The notes beneath the pieces were generated by a model, which was not told the origin of the DNA, did no database searches, and saw only the letters and a program-made list of their open reading frames with translations. A stretch of 64,000 bases of DNA from Steromphala cineraria (Eukaryota; Mollusca; Gastropoda; Trochida; Trochidae). Numbering within the stretch: position 1 is the stretch's first letter; every line of letters begins with the position of its first letter. The translations under genes were made by a program, and so were the position numbers. Shown here in pieces: positions 1-11,282 of this stretch. Where the stretch lies: the NCBI GenBank assembly GCA_916613615.1, contig OU744733.1:32961939-33025938 (forward strand). The letters are read 5' to 3'.

Positions 1-3000
1 CATGTGTCACTCGTCTCGTAGTTACATAACATCGGGATTGGTTGGAATTCTAGTGAACATTTCGGGAAAACATAAGAAATGATTGAATGTAAATATGTCA
101 TGAATTAACATTTGGCTGTATTAATTTCCTGTAAATGCTGCTATTGAACAATTGACACTGTTTCAATAACTGAATTTTAATATACCACTGTTTGTGTCGC
201 TATGCTACATTACGGGTTCATGTTATTCAGAAACATCATTATCATCAAATTTAGGAATTATTAGATATCAGACTCTTGCTTTTTTATATCAAAAATCATT
301 ATTACATTATTTATAACTTTTTTCAGTGGATAGTTTGTAATTTAATGCAAAAAATAGAATAATAGATAAGTCGTTAATGTCATATTCTTACTATCATATA
401 TGTCTAACGTATTATGTTAATCTCTTTCAATATCATAGATGACATTCTTGATTTAGGTTTTATCAAATATGAGAAGCGTTCAGTAAAACCTTTTTGCCCA
501 GTACCAGAAACTGTCGTCGTTTAGTGTTTGCACAATTAAACCTGACACTAACTCATCCTTTTTAAAAAGTATATCAATGAATGATCGCCTGAGGTCAAAA
601 GACATTATTTTTTATTGAAGCAGTCTTAATATATGACACAACATACAAGACACAGTGATGACGCCATTGTCACTCAATACATACCGACAGACTGGTCACC
701 GGCGGTATGATCTATAGCCACTTTGGGGATTCATGAAAAGGGGCTTGCAATTTGAATTATATTCAACTTTGAATTTTCTAAAGAACGACGGTAACCTGCC
801 TAAATACAGCTTTTTAAATACACTGCCTAATTAGCCGCGGCGAACAGAATCTGTGGTCACTGAAGCGTGTCACGAGCGTATATACCTTCTATGACGTAGG
901 AGAAGGGGAGTAGTTTCAACGTGTAATGACACCCTTTTCATCGTTCATTTTACATACAAATAATTACAAAATACATTCAAGTTTTATTTATTCCGAAAGC
1001 ATAGATATCCGACGGCTCAATAATAGTTTATTCAAGCTAATTTTTAATTGTATAAACATGTCGCATTGTATATTTCAAAACCCTATAAATGACGCAACAA
1101 GGCTTCATCTTGATAACATTTCCTTGTTATATTGGCACCGTTGTGGCTAGACTTGTCTGTTTAAAGTGATAATCTGATGGTCTGTTGTTTGCTGAATCTT
1201 ACATAACATACACTGACTGTTTTTTCTGACGGTGACAAATAACAAATTGTTTATATTTTCAGTGACCAAACAGAATATTTTCTAAAAAAGAATACCTAAA
1301 TAATGTTACATTTTTGTGAGTTTACTGCAAAATAATGATTTATTCTAAAGAGCCATTAGACGGTGGATAATTGTACCATGGTGATATGAATGGAAAGGAA
1401 AAGTGTGGACGGTTAAAAGTTATTTATTATGATGTCTTTATTTTTATGAAAAATATAGACGCCACAGTGAATAATCTATAATAAGTTATGATCAATATCC
1501 GTATTTTTACAACACATGTCAAGAATAGAATAATTAATCATACATTATTGTTACCAGTGATTGATATATTTATGATATATAAGGTTTCGATTCGTATTGA
1601 AAATGCACCAATGTTATATTTGGGATCATCACATTCCGCATAATGGTACAGTCACATCCATCAAAGCGAATCCGCAAACAAAATTGACTCACCGTTTTAT
1701 AAAGTTCGAGTTTAGCGTATTTCTTAGATGTTAATGTACCTGCTTCTACCATTTTTATAAATCAGAATTTAACACATAAATGGTTTAGGTTTTAAGGGGG
1801 TTTATCTCCGGACATTATGGTAGATACGCAAGTGGCGACAGGCCTGGTCACGCTCTAATGAGTTTTCAAAGTGTTCGCCTGGTAATTTCGGCTGCGCTCT
1901 AAAACCGCTCATTCCCATAGATAACGGTACTGGCAATAACGATCTATCATTCCTGGAAAAATACATTACATAACCTCTTTAGCAATATCAGACAATAAAT
2001 ACCACCAATCCGGTCACCGGCGTTGATATGAAGTGGGTATGTGATATACCGCTTTGATCGCTGAATAGGACTTTGATGTTTCCGACTTTGAATCTACAGA
2101 TGTATGTGCGTTCAGATTGTACAGCCGAGCTGTAAGGCGACACTGAATAATTGATGTTTAACAGTGTTCTCCTCTCCCTCACCCAATTAAATCAGTACAG
2201 CAAAATGACACATCACACGTTAAAACATACCACACTTCGATTCCTTTTTAATCTTCGTGAAACAATCGGGACTTTATGGCCCTTTACATAACCGGAAGTC
2301 CTTTCTTGTGGTAATTTGTCTCCTAGAGCGAGACGGTAGGACAGCGAGATGTTGGGTAGTAAATCGGGTCAAGGGTTAATTAACGAAGTAATGGCGGCGG
2401 CCTTTGTATCAGGTATGTAGGCAAAGCAATACACAATAAAGAGGAAAATAGGGGCAATCTCCCACCCTAAAGTAAACGAGATGAAGCTGCTGAGTTCTCC
2501 AAATCAAGTTCAAATGTCCTTGAATGAAACGAACAGGGCCGATCAACAGAGAGAGAGAGAGAGAAAATAAGTCACGTGCTGGGTTACATAGAACATTTAC
2601 AAATAGATAAAACAAATTAAAACAGTATTAGCATCTTATGAATTACATACATATATATTTTGCTAAAAACAAAAACATATGAGCCAACCGTTGATATGAG
2701 GGTTATGAGAGACTACGACATATGAAATATAAATACAACACAATTGACAATGAAATATATTTAACCTAACATAAAAAAGATTTTCCTTTTTCTGAAATAA
2801 ATCTGCAGCTTTTGGCAACAATACATAAAAACTCTGGACTGAACATTATAAAGCTAGATTAAAAGGCACAAAATCTTGACAAATGTCCACATTAATAGAT
2901 AAAATCTCTTGTCTATGGTATGTATACTGTGGACAATAGAACATGGTACTCAACTTTAACAGCGTAAAAACAAATATAAGACATATACTCTTTCAGCTAA

Positions 3001-3160
3001 TGGTAAATTAGTAAAACGTCTCGTTTTAACTTGTAACTCAAGTTACTGTCGACAATTGTATTCATGAGGATCGGTATTATCCATGCGTTAATCCTTCTAA
3101 GCCAATCGACTGTTCTCGATTAACTTCTTTGAGAGGCATGGTATAAGTTGGAATGACAGT

Positions 3161-3282
3161 AATGCAGGGGAATATATGGATGACAACTTCTTTGTTCATT
3201 GCATGCGGCTTTTCAACACAGATTCTTGCAAACTTTGCATTCAATGACCAAAGAAGTTGTGATCCATATATTCGTCTGCATT
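3161..3282. repeat. Imperfect inverted repeat (hairpin), arms about 45 bp
   Basis: The left arm begins AATGCAGGGGAATATATGGA. It is mirrored by the reverse complement of the right arm, which ends in ATATTCGTCTGCATT. Both arms contain ACAACTTCTTTG. No clear target duplication is visible, so this may be a foldback MITE remnant. Confidence 0.6.
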
Positions 3283-3599
3283 ATTCTCGATAAGTGGAAG
3301 TGACATTCACGCGGGATCGACAAAATTTTTGCCGATTTTTAATCCGCGTACTTAAATGGTTGATCCCACTTAAATTGTTGATCCCACGTGTATGAACCTG
3401 AACCATTTTAAAGTACAAGACTTTTGACATACTGATAACTGGTAATTTGGCAGCAACACTGAATGACTCAACCAAAAAACTACTTGTTAAACCTTTAAAA
3501 GATGAACGTTTTTGAAAAATCAATGCGGTATATGTTTTAAACATATTTATTTCTATAAATATACAGAAACTGGATTGGCAAACAAGCCAATGGCTTATA

Positions 3600-3650
3600 T
3601 TAATGCCTCTCCATAATTAATGCCTCTCCATATTAATGCCTCTCCATTAT
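3600..3650. repeat. Short tandem repeat TAATGCCTCTCCAT, three copies
   Basis: Three near-identical copies of TAATGCCTCTCCAT stand almost head to tail, separated by a few bases of AT sequence. No coding or element context is seen. Confidence 0.7.
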
Positions 3651-4755
3651 TTCTAATTACAAACTTACCCGTGAAAACATAAATACTGTAATATTTACAT
3701 TCATGACAGAATTACAAAATCTACATAGAGGTTGTCTCTTCTCATTAAAGGTATGCGGCCCGGAAGGTGAAATTTACAAAATTCTCAATTTGCATATAAA
3801 TTAATGCACATATATCGGTAAAACTGATCACAGATAATCATATTACATATGTGTTCTTGTTCTATTTCAGTTATACCTTGAAAATAGATCATTACATGTA
3901 GACTTGATTTGATGGAAACATTTTATATTACTACTGCTACTGGTTGTACCGTTTCAGTTATGCCTTACCATACTGGCATGTGAGATTGTCACGATGATTG
4001 ATAAGCCATCTTTATTTCCTCCAAATGTATTAAAAAAAAGGTCGTGCACACAAAGAATTAAAATGTACAGTTTTGAAAAAATATTTGAAAATGACAGTCA
4101 TATACCAATAATACCACTTTCTCCCATTGTGTCCTGTCTAAATTACCCAGTGTTGTCCAAAAACCGAGAATATCATGATCAGTAATTATTCCTTCTTCCT
4201 AGTGTCTCCAAAATTCAACAAAATCAAATATGATATCACGAATTCTTTAACAATTTACATCTGTCATTAAAACTTGTGTATAACGTTATGACGTGTATTG
4301 GCATGGAGATTTTCACGATTTCATTCGGCCGTCTTAAAATTTAAACACCCACAAACTACAGAGAAGTCAAAGGGCTTTCATAACACCATAAAGTGATATT
4401 TCTCTCCTGTATGAATGAGGAATATAAGTAATGATGAGTTAACGATGTTCATAACATCACCCATACGCTACAAAAAGTCGTAGCAAGGTACATTCAAATT
4501 ACACTTTATGCAACAGGATATTATTTCATTTTTTAACCAGTGCAAAAAATCGCTATACGTTTTACGACAGTGTAGAAGGTAGACATGAAGTATCTGAACA
4601 AAGGAATAGTATGCGTTGTTAAAGTATGAATAACAAATAACAAATCAGGTAGTAAAATCAATTTGGACCGAATACGGCAGATTTGAGTTTCTCAATCTAT
4701 TATGATTAAACTTATGCTGTACTGCCGACATGCAGACAATGTCTATAATCACTCT

Positions 4756-4997
4756 CAACCCCTGATCGGATCGACCGCAGTTTGACTGCAATCTGATCAC
4801 GGTTGATCGCGATCAGATTGCAGTCAGACCGCGGTTGACCGCGATCGAACTGCAATCTGATTGCAGTTGACCGCGATCAGATTGCAGTCAGACCGCGGTT
4901 GACCGCGATCAGATTGCAGTCAGACCGCGGTTGACCGCGATCAAACTGCAATCTGAATGCAGTTGATCGCGATCAGACTGCAATCAGACCGCGGTTT
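4756..4997. repeat. Palindromic minisatellite, about 32-bp units
   Basis: A run of about 240 bp is built from alternating blocks such as TTGACCGCGATCAGATTGCA and GTCAGACCGCGG. Each block is partly self-complementary (CCGCGG, CGCGATCG and TGCAATCTGATTGCA-type words), so the array can fold within and between units. It is clearly GC-richer than its flanks and lies about 110 bp downstream, in gene orientation, of the last recognised SLC17-like exon. Confidence 0.8.
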
Positions 4998-5109
4998 TCA
5001 GGTAACTAATTCTGCAAGGGTCTGTATGACTATAATTCGGGGAGAAATGTTTCCTTTTGACCACCCACAAAATCTTTAATCATATAACTATAATATTGTG
5101 ATATTTTAC

Positions 5110-5243
5110 CTGTCAACTGGAAGATCTTTCGAACAGTAGCAGTAGAGAAGATATGACGCTGGAGGAGCCAGTCCGAGACGAATCCACACAAGAGACCGGA
5201 GAAGAACCGCCCCACAAACGGCATAGAGGCGAGGATTCCATTC
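5110..5243 (-). CDS. SLC17-like exon: TM8 region, last recognised exon
   Basis: This exon is 134 nt (44 codons plus two bases). The acceptor is TTACAG at 5244-5249 and the donor ACAG|GTAAAA at 5110/5109. It encodes NGILASMPFVGRFFSGLLCG, FVSDWLLQR and TVRKIFQLT. These match the family sequence G..SALPYL......G...D.L......T...RK. The exon ends in phase 2 and needs further downstream exons for the last four helices. None were found in 1-5109. Confidence 0.92.
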
Positions 5244-5249
5244 TGTAAT

Positions 5250-5704
5250 ACACGTCATAACTGAAGGAAGCAGGTAGCCCTTCAATATGCCAACCCGTAA
5301 GCATATACCGTGTCGAAAATATCAGATGTGCACCAGGAGAAATATTATATATGTCTGTGGCAAATTCTCTTATGCACATAATAAAATATGGGAATACGTA
5401 TGGCCTCTGTGGACTCAATACTGATTTTTTTTCAAGTAGCATATAAAGTTTTCTTTACTATTCTAAATCATTATTATTAAAAATAGAGCCATGCGCTCTG
5501 TAACTCGTCAGACTTTTGATAGAAATAGGTTTTTAAGGTTTTAATATTTTTTTAGATGGCCATCGACTTGAAAGCCATTAAAGAAACAGTTGTAATTAAT
5601 GTATTTCTTATTAATGAAATGCGCTCAAAATTGTTTCATAAATTTGAATGAAAATCGTGTTTTCGCTCTCGGTTAGGTTACAAAAATCACTCGTTTATTA
5701 TAAG
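5250..5704. other. Short intron of the SLC17-like gene
   Basis: AT-rich sequence between two exons with canonical splice borders. The minus-strand open frame that runs through it is only read-through from the flanking exons. No repeat family was recognised in it. Confidence 0.7.
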
Positions 5705-5758
5705 TCATATTACACACTTCCTCAGGTAATAATCTCTATGTGTGACAGGAGCAGATAC

Positions 5759-5908
5759 CTCTTCTATGTCGTAATGCAGTATCTCCTTCATGTAGGTAGG
5801 TAGGTACGACATCACCCAAGAGGTCACCCACGAGTACGCAATATGGGCCACGATGATTGACAGAAATGGCGGCGACGTGAAAATCTTTTTCCAAGGGGGA
5901 TTGGGCAT
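5759..5908 (-). CDS. SLC17-like exon: start of the C-terminal half
   Basis: This exon is 150 nt (50 codons) in phase 0. The acceptor is ATTTTTCAG at 5909-5917 and the donor GAAGAG|GTATCT at 5759/5758. It encodes PPWKKIFTSPPFLSIIVAHI and SWVTSWVMSYLPTYMKEILH, which correspond to the PW..I..S.P.WA.......W..Y.L....P.Y......F family block around TM7. It joins in frame to NGILASMPF. Confidence 0.93.
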
Positions 5909-6687
5909 CTGAAAAATAGTTTCCAATTTGAAGAAATGAAAGAAAGGAAAATTAATCCTTTCGCTAGACGTAGTGAAGTTATCAAACTTGCATCTTACAA
6001 ATTGGAATCTAACTCCTCTAGGCAAGACGATAGTATATAACGAATTCTGAAATGACGGTATACATGTGATTTAAATAGTCTACTTGCTTGAAGGCGGTTT
6101 TCTAATTTCAAAGACTGACTGTGTATATCGTTACCCGTGTGTTCACTTTCAAATTCACCACTAAGACGGATGTTTACCATAAATGAAAATGCTATTCTAG
6201 GATATTTTATCTCTGTGGTGGATTAACACATAACTGAGACGAAATAAGCATTATTCACATTTTACGAATATAAACTTTTTTGAATCATGCAAATAAACTA
6301 TCGGGAAAGTTGGTCTTATCTTATCTTTTTTTAAAGCATAACATATAATGTGTAAGGACAAACTTTGGTCCCTACCAGAAAGGATATAGTCATGTGCAAG
6401 GTCATTGGAATCGACATTTCGAAAGAATCGTCAAATTCGAAACAAAATAAGATACTATGGTTTGTATTCATCCGCCGTTGAAAGAAAACACCTCAAAGTA
6501 CATCCCGACAGTTTGTGAGCCTAAAAGTTTTTCTAAATGAAAATATCATTAAGATTTTAATCAGGGATAATTCTAGACTGTACAAAAGTCTCCTTGGTAT
6601 GACTGAGCCATGTGATTATCCACATCAGGCAGTAATTCATTATGCCAAAGGTCTAGATGCCTAGAATTACCCATCCTCTTGCCTTAA

Positions 6688-7401
6688 AGGGGCAGTAGCA
6701 CGTTTTAAGGGGGAATATAAGGTGATGTCAGGAAATGAAAATTAATGATTTCAATTGAAAGACAATGCATTTAAAGGGGCAGTAGCACGTTTTTTGACAA
6801 TTTTATATTTTAAAATGTTCACTGATAATTGGACGTAAATGCTAAATGCATTATTTTGATAGTGTCAAAAATCTCATTCCACAATCTAATCATCCATAGT
6901 CAGAGGACAAAGTATAAAGATTTACATGAAATTCATTGGCGGCCATTTTTAGGTGAACACCTTTAATTCATTTGTGTAAGAAAAGGGAATCGCATGGCTG
7001 AACTTTACATTATTAATTTGTTTAATACTGCTTTATTTAGTTTGAATACATTGTCTTTCAATCGGAACCATGTATTTTCATTTTCCTGACATCACCTTAT
7101 ATTCCCCTTAAAAACGTGCTACTGCCCCTTTAAACTAAATGGAGCTGTAATAATTCAAATATATAATTTAAAGTTTAGCCATGCGAATCCTTTTTCTTAC
7201 ACAAAATGAATTAAAGGTGTTCACAAAAAATGGCCGCCAATGGATTTTATGTGAATCTTCATACTTTTTCCTCTGACTATGGATGATTGACTTATGTATT
7301 GAGATTTTTGACACTGTCAAAATAATACATTTAACATTTACTTACAATTATCAGTGAAAAATTAAGAATATGAAATGTTCAAAAAACGTGCTACTGCCCC
7401 T
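6688..7401. mobile_element. R1 MITE (outer copy), TTAA-flanked, interrupted by a second R1
   Basis: The copy begins AGGGGCAGTAGCACG next to TTAA at 6684-6687. It ends with the inverted terminus CGTGCTACTGCCCCT next to TTAA at 7402-7405. Its body continues on both sides of an inserted copy of the same family in the opposite orientation. The TTAA duplication suggests a piggyBac-type MITE, but no related transposase is seen in the window. Confidence 0.85.
6775..7129. mobile_element. R1 MITE (inner copy) inserted in another R1
   Basis: This 355-bp copy has both termini (AGGGGCAGTAGCACG and its complement) flanked by TTAA at 6771-6774 and 7130-7133. In undisturbed R1 copies the host sequence at this place reads ATTTAAACTAAATGG, with a single TTAA. 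Insertion therefore duplicated TTAA, which defines the element ends exactly. Confidence 0.88.
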
Positions 7402-7623
7402 TTAAAGAGTCACTCCGTGTGTTGTTAGGGGCTAATATGCCAATCTTTATCAAAGGTGTAATCTGATCGAGAAGTATCGACTGTTGAAGGAAAGTATCGT
7501 TTTAAAGCTATCGACGGAACAGGAAGGTTTGAATTGACCATTGTGATCGAAAACCGTCAATAAGTCAAACGTAATTTTCGAAACTTATCTTAAGCAGTCA
7601 GAATGAAAGTTACGAGTTGATTA

Positions 7624-8056
7624 CCGTATTTCCTCTAATACAACCCGGGCCTCCATTACAACCCGGGCCTCGAATATAACCCGGGGGGTAAGGGGGTGCT
7701 GACATTAATACAACCCGGGTCTCGAATAGAACCCGGGGTCTCGAATAGAACCCGGGTCTAACATAAATACTGGTATAATATGTCGATAGTATATACTTCA
7801 CGGAAACCGTATATTGCAGGGATTGATACGGATTATGATAAAAGAATGAATATCAACAGAAATGCCACGAGATATGTAGAACTAGATCAATAATTTTCCA
7901 TGAAAACGCCATTCCTAGAAGATTTTGAAACGTCAATTCAGACCTGAAGAAATACAACCCGGCCTCCATTATAACCCGGGCCTCAAAAAAAAAACCCGGG
8001 GGGTAAGGGGGTACTGAACGAAATAGAACCCCGCGGTTGTATTCGAGGAAATACGG
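7624..8056. mobile_element. MITE with CCGTATTTCC termini, TA target duplication
   Basis: The element starts CCGTATTTCCTCTAATACAA and ends with the complement GGAAATACGG. TA stands at 7622-7623 and 8057-8058. The interior has diverged direct repeats of AACCCGGGCCTCGAATA-type sequence. TA duplication fits a Tc1/mariner-type MITE. It sits inside R3. Confidence 0.8.
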
Positions 8057-8269
8057 TATGTTTGATAGGTTACATAATTAGTATCCATGTAAGTTGGACG
8101 TGAGAATTTTGATTTTGCGAATTAATATGACTGTTTTAAGACTTTCATTGAAAAAAGTTTTTATCACATAATTTGTGTTTGGGAATGACTACGATGTGAG
8201 ATATTTTGAATTAATATCATGAATAATGCCATTCTCGTTCGCATCAAACCAAACCAACATGAGATAGAA

Positions 8270-9677
8270 CTAGATTAGCGTTTGCGGGACACTGCAAAAG
8301 CAGAGCAGCCCCGAAACTTGGGGTTTCGCCTTACCCTGTCCGCCTTCTACAAGCCTCAGCATATTGGGCATTTTCTTGTGACCTTGACCTTTGACACTCA
8401 AGGTCACACAATCAATGAATACATTTCATTGAGTATAACATTAATGTAACGAATTAAAGTGTTAAAAATTAAAATAATTCATTTTCTCAATATATGTTGA
8501 CCTTGCAGTGACCTTGACCTTTGACAGTTCGTAACCAAAATCTTTTCAAAATGTTGTACTTCTCAAGAGATAATATATACAAAATCTAAACTTATCGTAT
8601 TTACAAGGAATTCTGTAGCTATTTGTAACTCGTGACCTTGACATTTGACCTTGAAAGTGAACATGTCATTGTAATTCCCCAGAGGTGTAAACACTTATAC
8701 AGTTCTGAAAAGTTTAATGGGATTAAGTTATATCCAAATTAGTTGCACATTGCAATAACACAAATCTCATGACCTTGACCTTTGACCTTCAAGGTTACAC
8801 AATCAATGAACACTTTTCATTGAGTATAAAAATCATCTATTGATTAAAAGTGTTCATTGTAAAAATAAAGCATTTTCGCAAAACCATGCTAAAGTAGTGA
8901 CCTTGCTGTGACCTTGACCTTGGGCAGATTGTAGCGAAAACCTTTTTAAAAAATTTAACTCTTCCAAGCATGATACATACCAAGTAAGAGCTTCATAGCA
9001 CAAAAACTTTTCAAGTTATCACGTTTACAAGGACTTTTTTAGTGATTTAATAGCTCGTGTCCTTGACCTTTGACCTTGAAAGTGAACATGTCATTGTAAT
9101 TCCCCAGAGGTGTAGACACTTATACATGTTCATGAGTTCTGAAAATTTTAATAGGATTAAGTTATTTCCAAATTAGTTGCACATTGCACAAACACAAATT
9201 TCATGACCTTGACCTTTGACCTTAAAGGTTACACAATCAATGAACACTTTTCATTGAGTATAAAAATCATCTTTTGATTAAAAGTGTTCATTGTAAAAAT
9301 AAAGCATTTTCGCAAAACCATGCTAAAGTAGTGACCTTGCTGTGACCTTGACCTTGGACAGATTGTAGCGAAAACCTTTTCAAAATGTTTTACTCTGCTA
9401 CATACCAAGTTAGAGCTTCATAGCACAAAAACTTTTAAAGTTATCGCGTTTACAAGGAATTTTTTAGTGATTTAATAGCTCGCGACCTTGACCTTTGACC
9501 TTGAAAGTGAACATGTCAAAATCGTTCCCCCGAGGTATAAGCACTAAGTTATCAAAACAAGTTCTGGAAAGCTTAGTAGAAAAAAGTTATAGCTATTAGT
9601 ATGAGCGCGGCGGACGCGGCGGCGGCGGAAACTGCACAAACACTGAAAGCAGACCCGTCCTTAGACGGGGCTGCTAA
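8270..9677. mobile_element. Dispersed repeat with GTGACCTTGACCTTTGACC arrays
   Basis: The element interrupts R3. It holds at least two tandem units of about 440 bp (near 8630 and 9060), each with blocks of TGACCTTGACCTTTGACCTT. The two ends share AGCAGCCCCG in inverted orientation. The right end has a hairpin (CCCGTC...GACGGG) followed by GCTGCTAA, reminiscent of a Helitron 3' end. The left end does not start with TC, so the class is unresolved. The left border is approximate. Confidence 0.6.
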
Positions 9678-9697
9678 TTAACGGAGCGGCTCTCTAG

Positions 9698-9860
9698 AGA
9701 GACAGAAGCACGTTTTAGGGGGAGCATAAGGTGATGTCAGGAAAATGAAAATTAATGGTTCCATTTGAAGACAATGTAATTAAACTAACTGAAGCAGTAA
9801 TAAATCAAATATATTATCTGAAGTTCAGCCATCCGATTCCCTTTTCCTACCCAAAATGAA
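9698..9860. mobile_element. R1 MITE fragment
   Basis: The fragment starts AGAGACAGAAGCACGTTTT, a decayed R1 terminus, and continues through the family block AAGGTGATGTCAGGAAAATG. It stops near 9860, where a different repeat (R2) begins. No right terminus is present. Confidence 0.7.
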
Positions 9861-9874
9861 TGTCAGGGGATAGG

Positions 9875-9945
9875 TTGTAGCATAACGCGGAGACATATAC
9901 ACTGATGTAGCAGGATGGTTCAGCACTGATATCATAAACATTATA
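9875..9945. repeat. R2 dispersed repeat fragment
   Basis: It contains CGGAGACATATACACTGATG followed by TAGCAGGATG. Related sequence recurs near 20330, 21990, 23840 and 59425, always around a 'gctacatcagcgtatatgtctccg' core in either orientation. No termini are defined. Confidence 0.6.
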
Positions 9946-10141
9946 TTTCGACTTGTATATATGGTAATATATCGCATATTTTGATACCACTGTCTTGAAA
10001 TAGTAATTGTGCTCACCTGTCTCACAGACTTAAAAACTTGAATAACGTAACAGTGACTTTCACTTTTCCTATGGACTTGAGTCCAACTGGACCCGACTCG
10101 GACTCATGACTTGAGCTACCTTTGTGGGGAGAGGATGCGAG

Positions 10142-10180
10142 CACAGGCCCCCGGGTCATTGAGCAATCATCCCTTTTAAA

Positions 10181-10217
<37 letters not shown>

Positions 10218-10369
10218 GATGACAACCAGTTTTGACAGCCTTCGTAGATACATAATGTCAATATTATGTATCTACGAAGGCTGTCAAATCTGGGGGTCAT
10301 CTCATTTATTTATTATTTTTTTTTTTTTGGTTTAAAAGGGATGATTGCTCAATGACCCGGGGGCCTGTG
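10142..10369. mobile_element. hAT-type foldback MITE with 8-bp target duplication
   Basis: This 228-bp element is almost wholly palindromic. It begins CACAGGCCCCCGGGTCATTG and ends with the exact complement. The arms continue through ATCATCCCTTTTAAA, a long A-run (about 10185-10213, mirrored by T) and CTTCGTAGATACATAAT, to a centre near 10261. The flanking octamer GATGCGAG occurs at 10134-10141 and 10370-10377. An 8-bp duplication with CA...TG ends fits the hAT superfamily. It lies in an SLC17-like intron beside a splice donor. Confidence 0.93.
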
Positions 10370-10411
10370 GATGCGAGTTGCCAAGAAAAGATGTTTGTGA
10401 TAGAAACTAAC

Positions 10412-10539
10412 TTTCTTGGTAGTAGCTGAGTTGCCTTGCTTGATGAGTTTGAGTTCCTTGTCGGATATCCTGGGGTGGCTGTCCGGGGTATCGTATATCA
10501 CAAACACCCAGGGTATGAGCACCAATGCTGTGAAGCCAC
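10412..10539 (-). CDS. SLC17-like exon: TM6 and central cytosolic loop
   Basis: This exon is 128 nt: GT completing a codon, then 42 codons, ending in phase 0. The acceptor is TGTTGTAG at 10540-10547 and the donor AAGAAA|GTTAGT at 10412/10411. It encodes FTALVLIPWVFVIYDTPDSH (helix 6 and the conserved hydrophobic-Y-x-[TS]-P..HP.IS turn) and ISDKELKLIKQG, matching the I...E...I loop between the two transporter halves. A hAT-type foldback element ends 42 bp beyond the donor, or 34 bp counting its target duplication. Confidence 0.92.
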
Positions 10540-11282
10540 CTACAACATGAACAAATGTGCACAAGTGCACACATAACTTTGATTAAAAAACCTTGAAAAT
10601 TCTTTATCTCATGTAATTTGATGTATTTTAGCATTTTCAAAACTTTGATTGCATGCAGTTCCGGTTTTGATTCGTGACAGGGTAGTTTAGATATACGACA
10701 ATGAACACTCTGATGAAGATTATACGATTGGTAACCTTAAAAATATATGACATACGAAAATATCTAACTACAATAAATATATATTTGGTGACCTTATTAA
10801 AGATTCTTCAAATCTCGGTATTTTTAAATCATCATTGCCCACGGATAAAACAAAATTAAAAGTCCCTGATGACAATTCAGATATATTACATTGTGAAAAT
10901 GACATCGTATATAAATATGTACTAATTCAAGCATAAAAATGATTATAGTGTGTCTTTCAACTACATTTCTTTCACTGGTTTCTCTCATGGTGTATCATGT
11001 GTATGATATGGTTTCATTCTTTCTTAATACATAATGTAAATGTGAAATGTTAATATTTAAAAAGGGCAACATGTGCCCAATTCGTTTCAACCCTTAAAAT
11101 GAAATATGTATTAATGAGAGATAATTGTTTATTAAACTGTTTTAATTGAATCAACAATATTATCTTGAAAATAGCTGTTGATAAGTTCAAGTTCGTTATA
11201 TTTATGAATTTATAACTTCATTGATTTTATTTTGAAAGGTAAACTTCTCTCTGGAAGACTCGTTATGGGTGAGATATCATAC

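Larger units (their letters stand above)
1..5109. other. AT-rich non-coding stretch, presumed 3' intron or flank of the SLC17-like gene
   Basis: No ORF here resembles a known protein. The stretch lies downstream (minus strand) of the last recognised SLC17-like exon, so it is either intron or 3' flank. I searched it for the missing C-terminal SLC17 exons and did not find them. Minor structure includes a GA microsatellite at about 2551-2567 and two places sharing a GGTCACCGGCG core (about 696-707 and 2012-2022), which may be members of a diverged dispersed repeat. Confidence 0.5.
7406..9693. mobile_element. R3 MITE, split by two younger insertions
   Basis: Pieces at 7406-7621, 8059-about 8275 and 9680-9693 align in reverse orientation with the R3 copy at 60242-60697. 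Shared blocks include GAGAAGTATCGACT and AGTATCCATGTAA. The terminus AGAGTCACTCCG is matched at the far end by CGGAGCGGCTCT. It abuts the TTAA of the R1 copy on its left. Its right flank reads CTAG where TTAA is expected. Confidence 0.7.

Noticed and set aside
1988..2182. Possible C-terminal SLC17 exon
   Set aside because: The minus-strand peptide lacks the conserved NVNHLDIAP or GEPQPW-type motifs and has no matching splice phases. A similar GGTCACCGGCG sequence near 700 suggests a repeat.
4756..4997. CRISPR or phage-type inverted repeat array
   Set aside because: Units have no spacers and grade into each other. It is a minisatellite.
5113..5442. Independent 109-codon minus-strand gene
   Set aside because: It is a different frame overlapping the SLC17-like exon and its intron. 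The correct exon frame matches the family.
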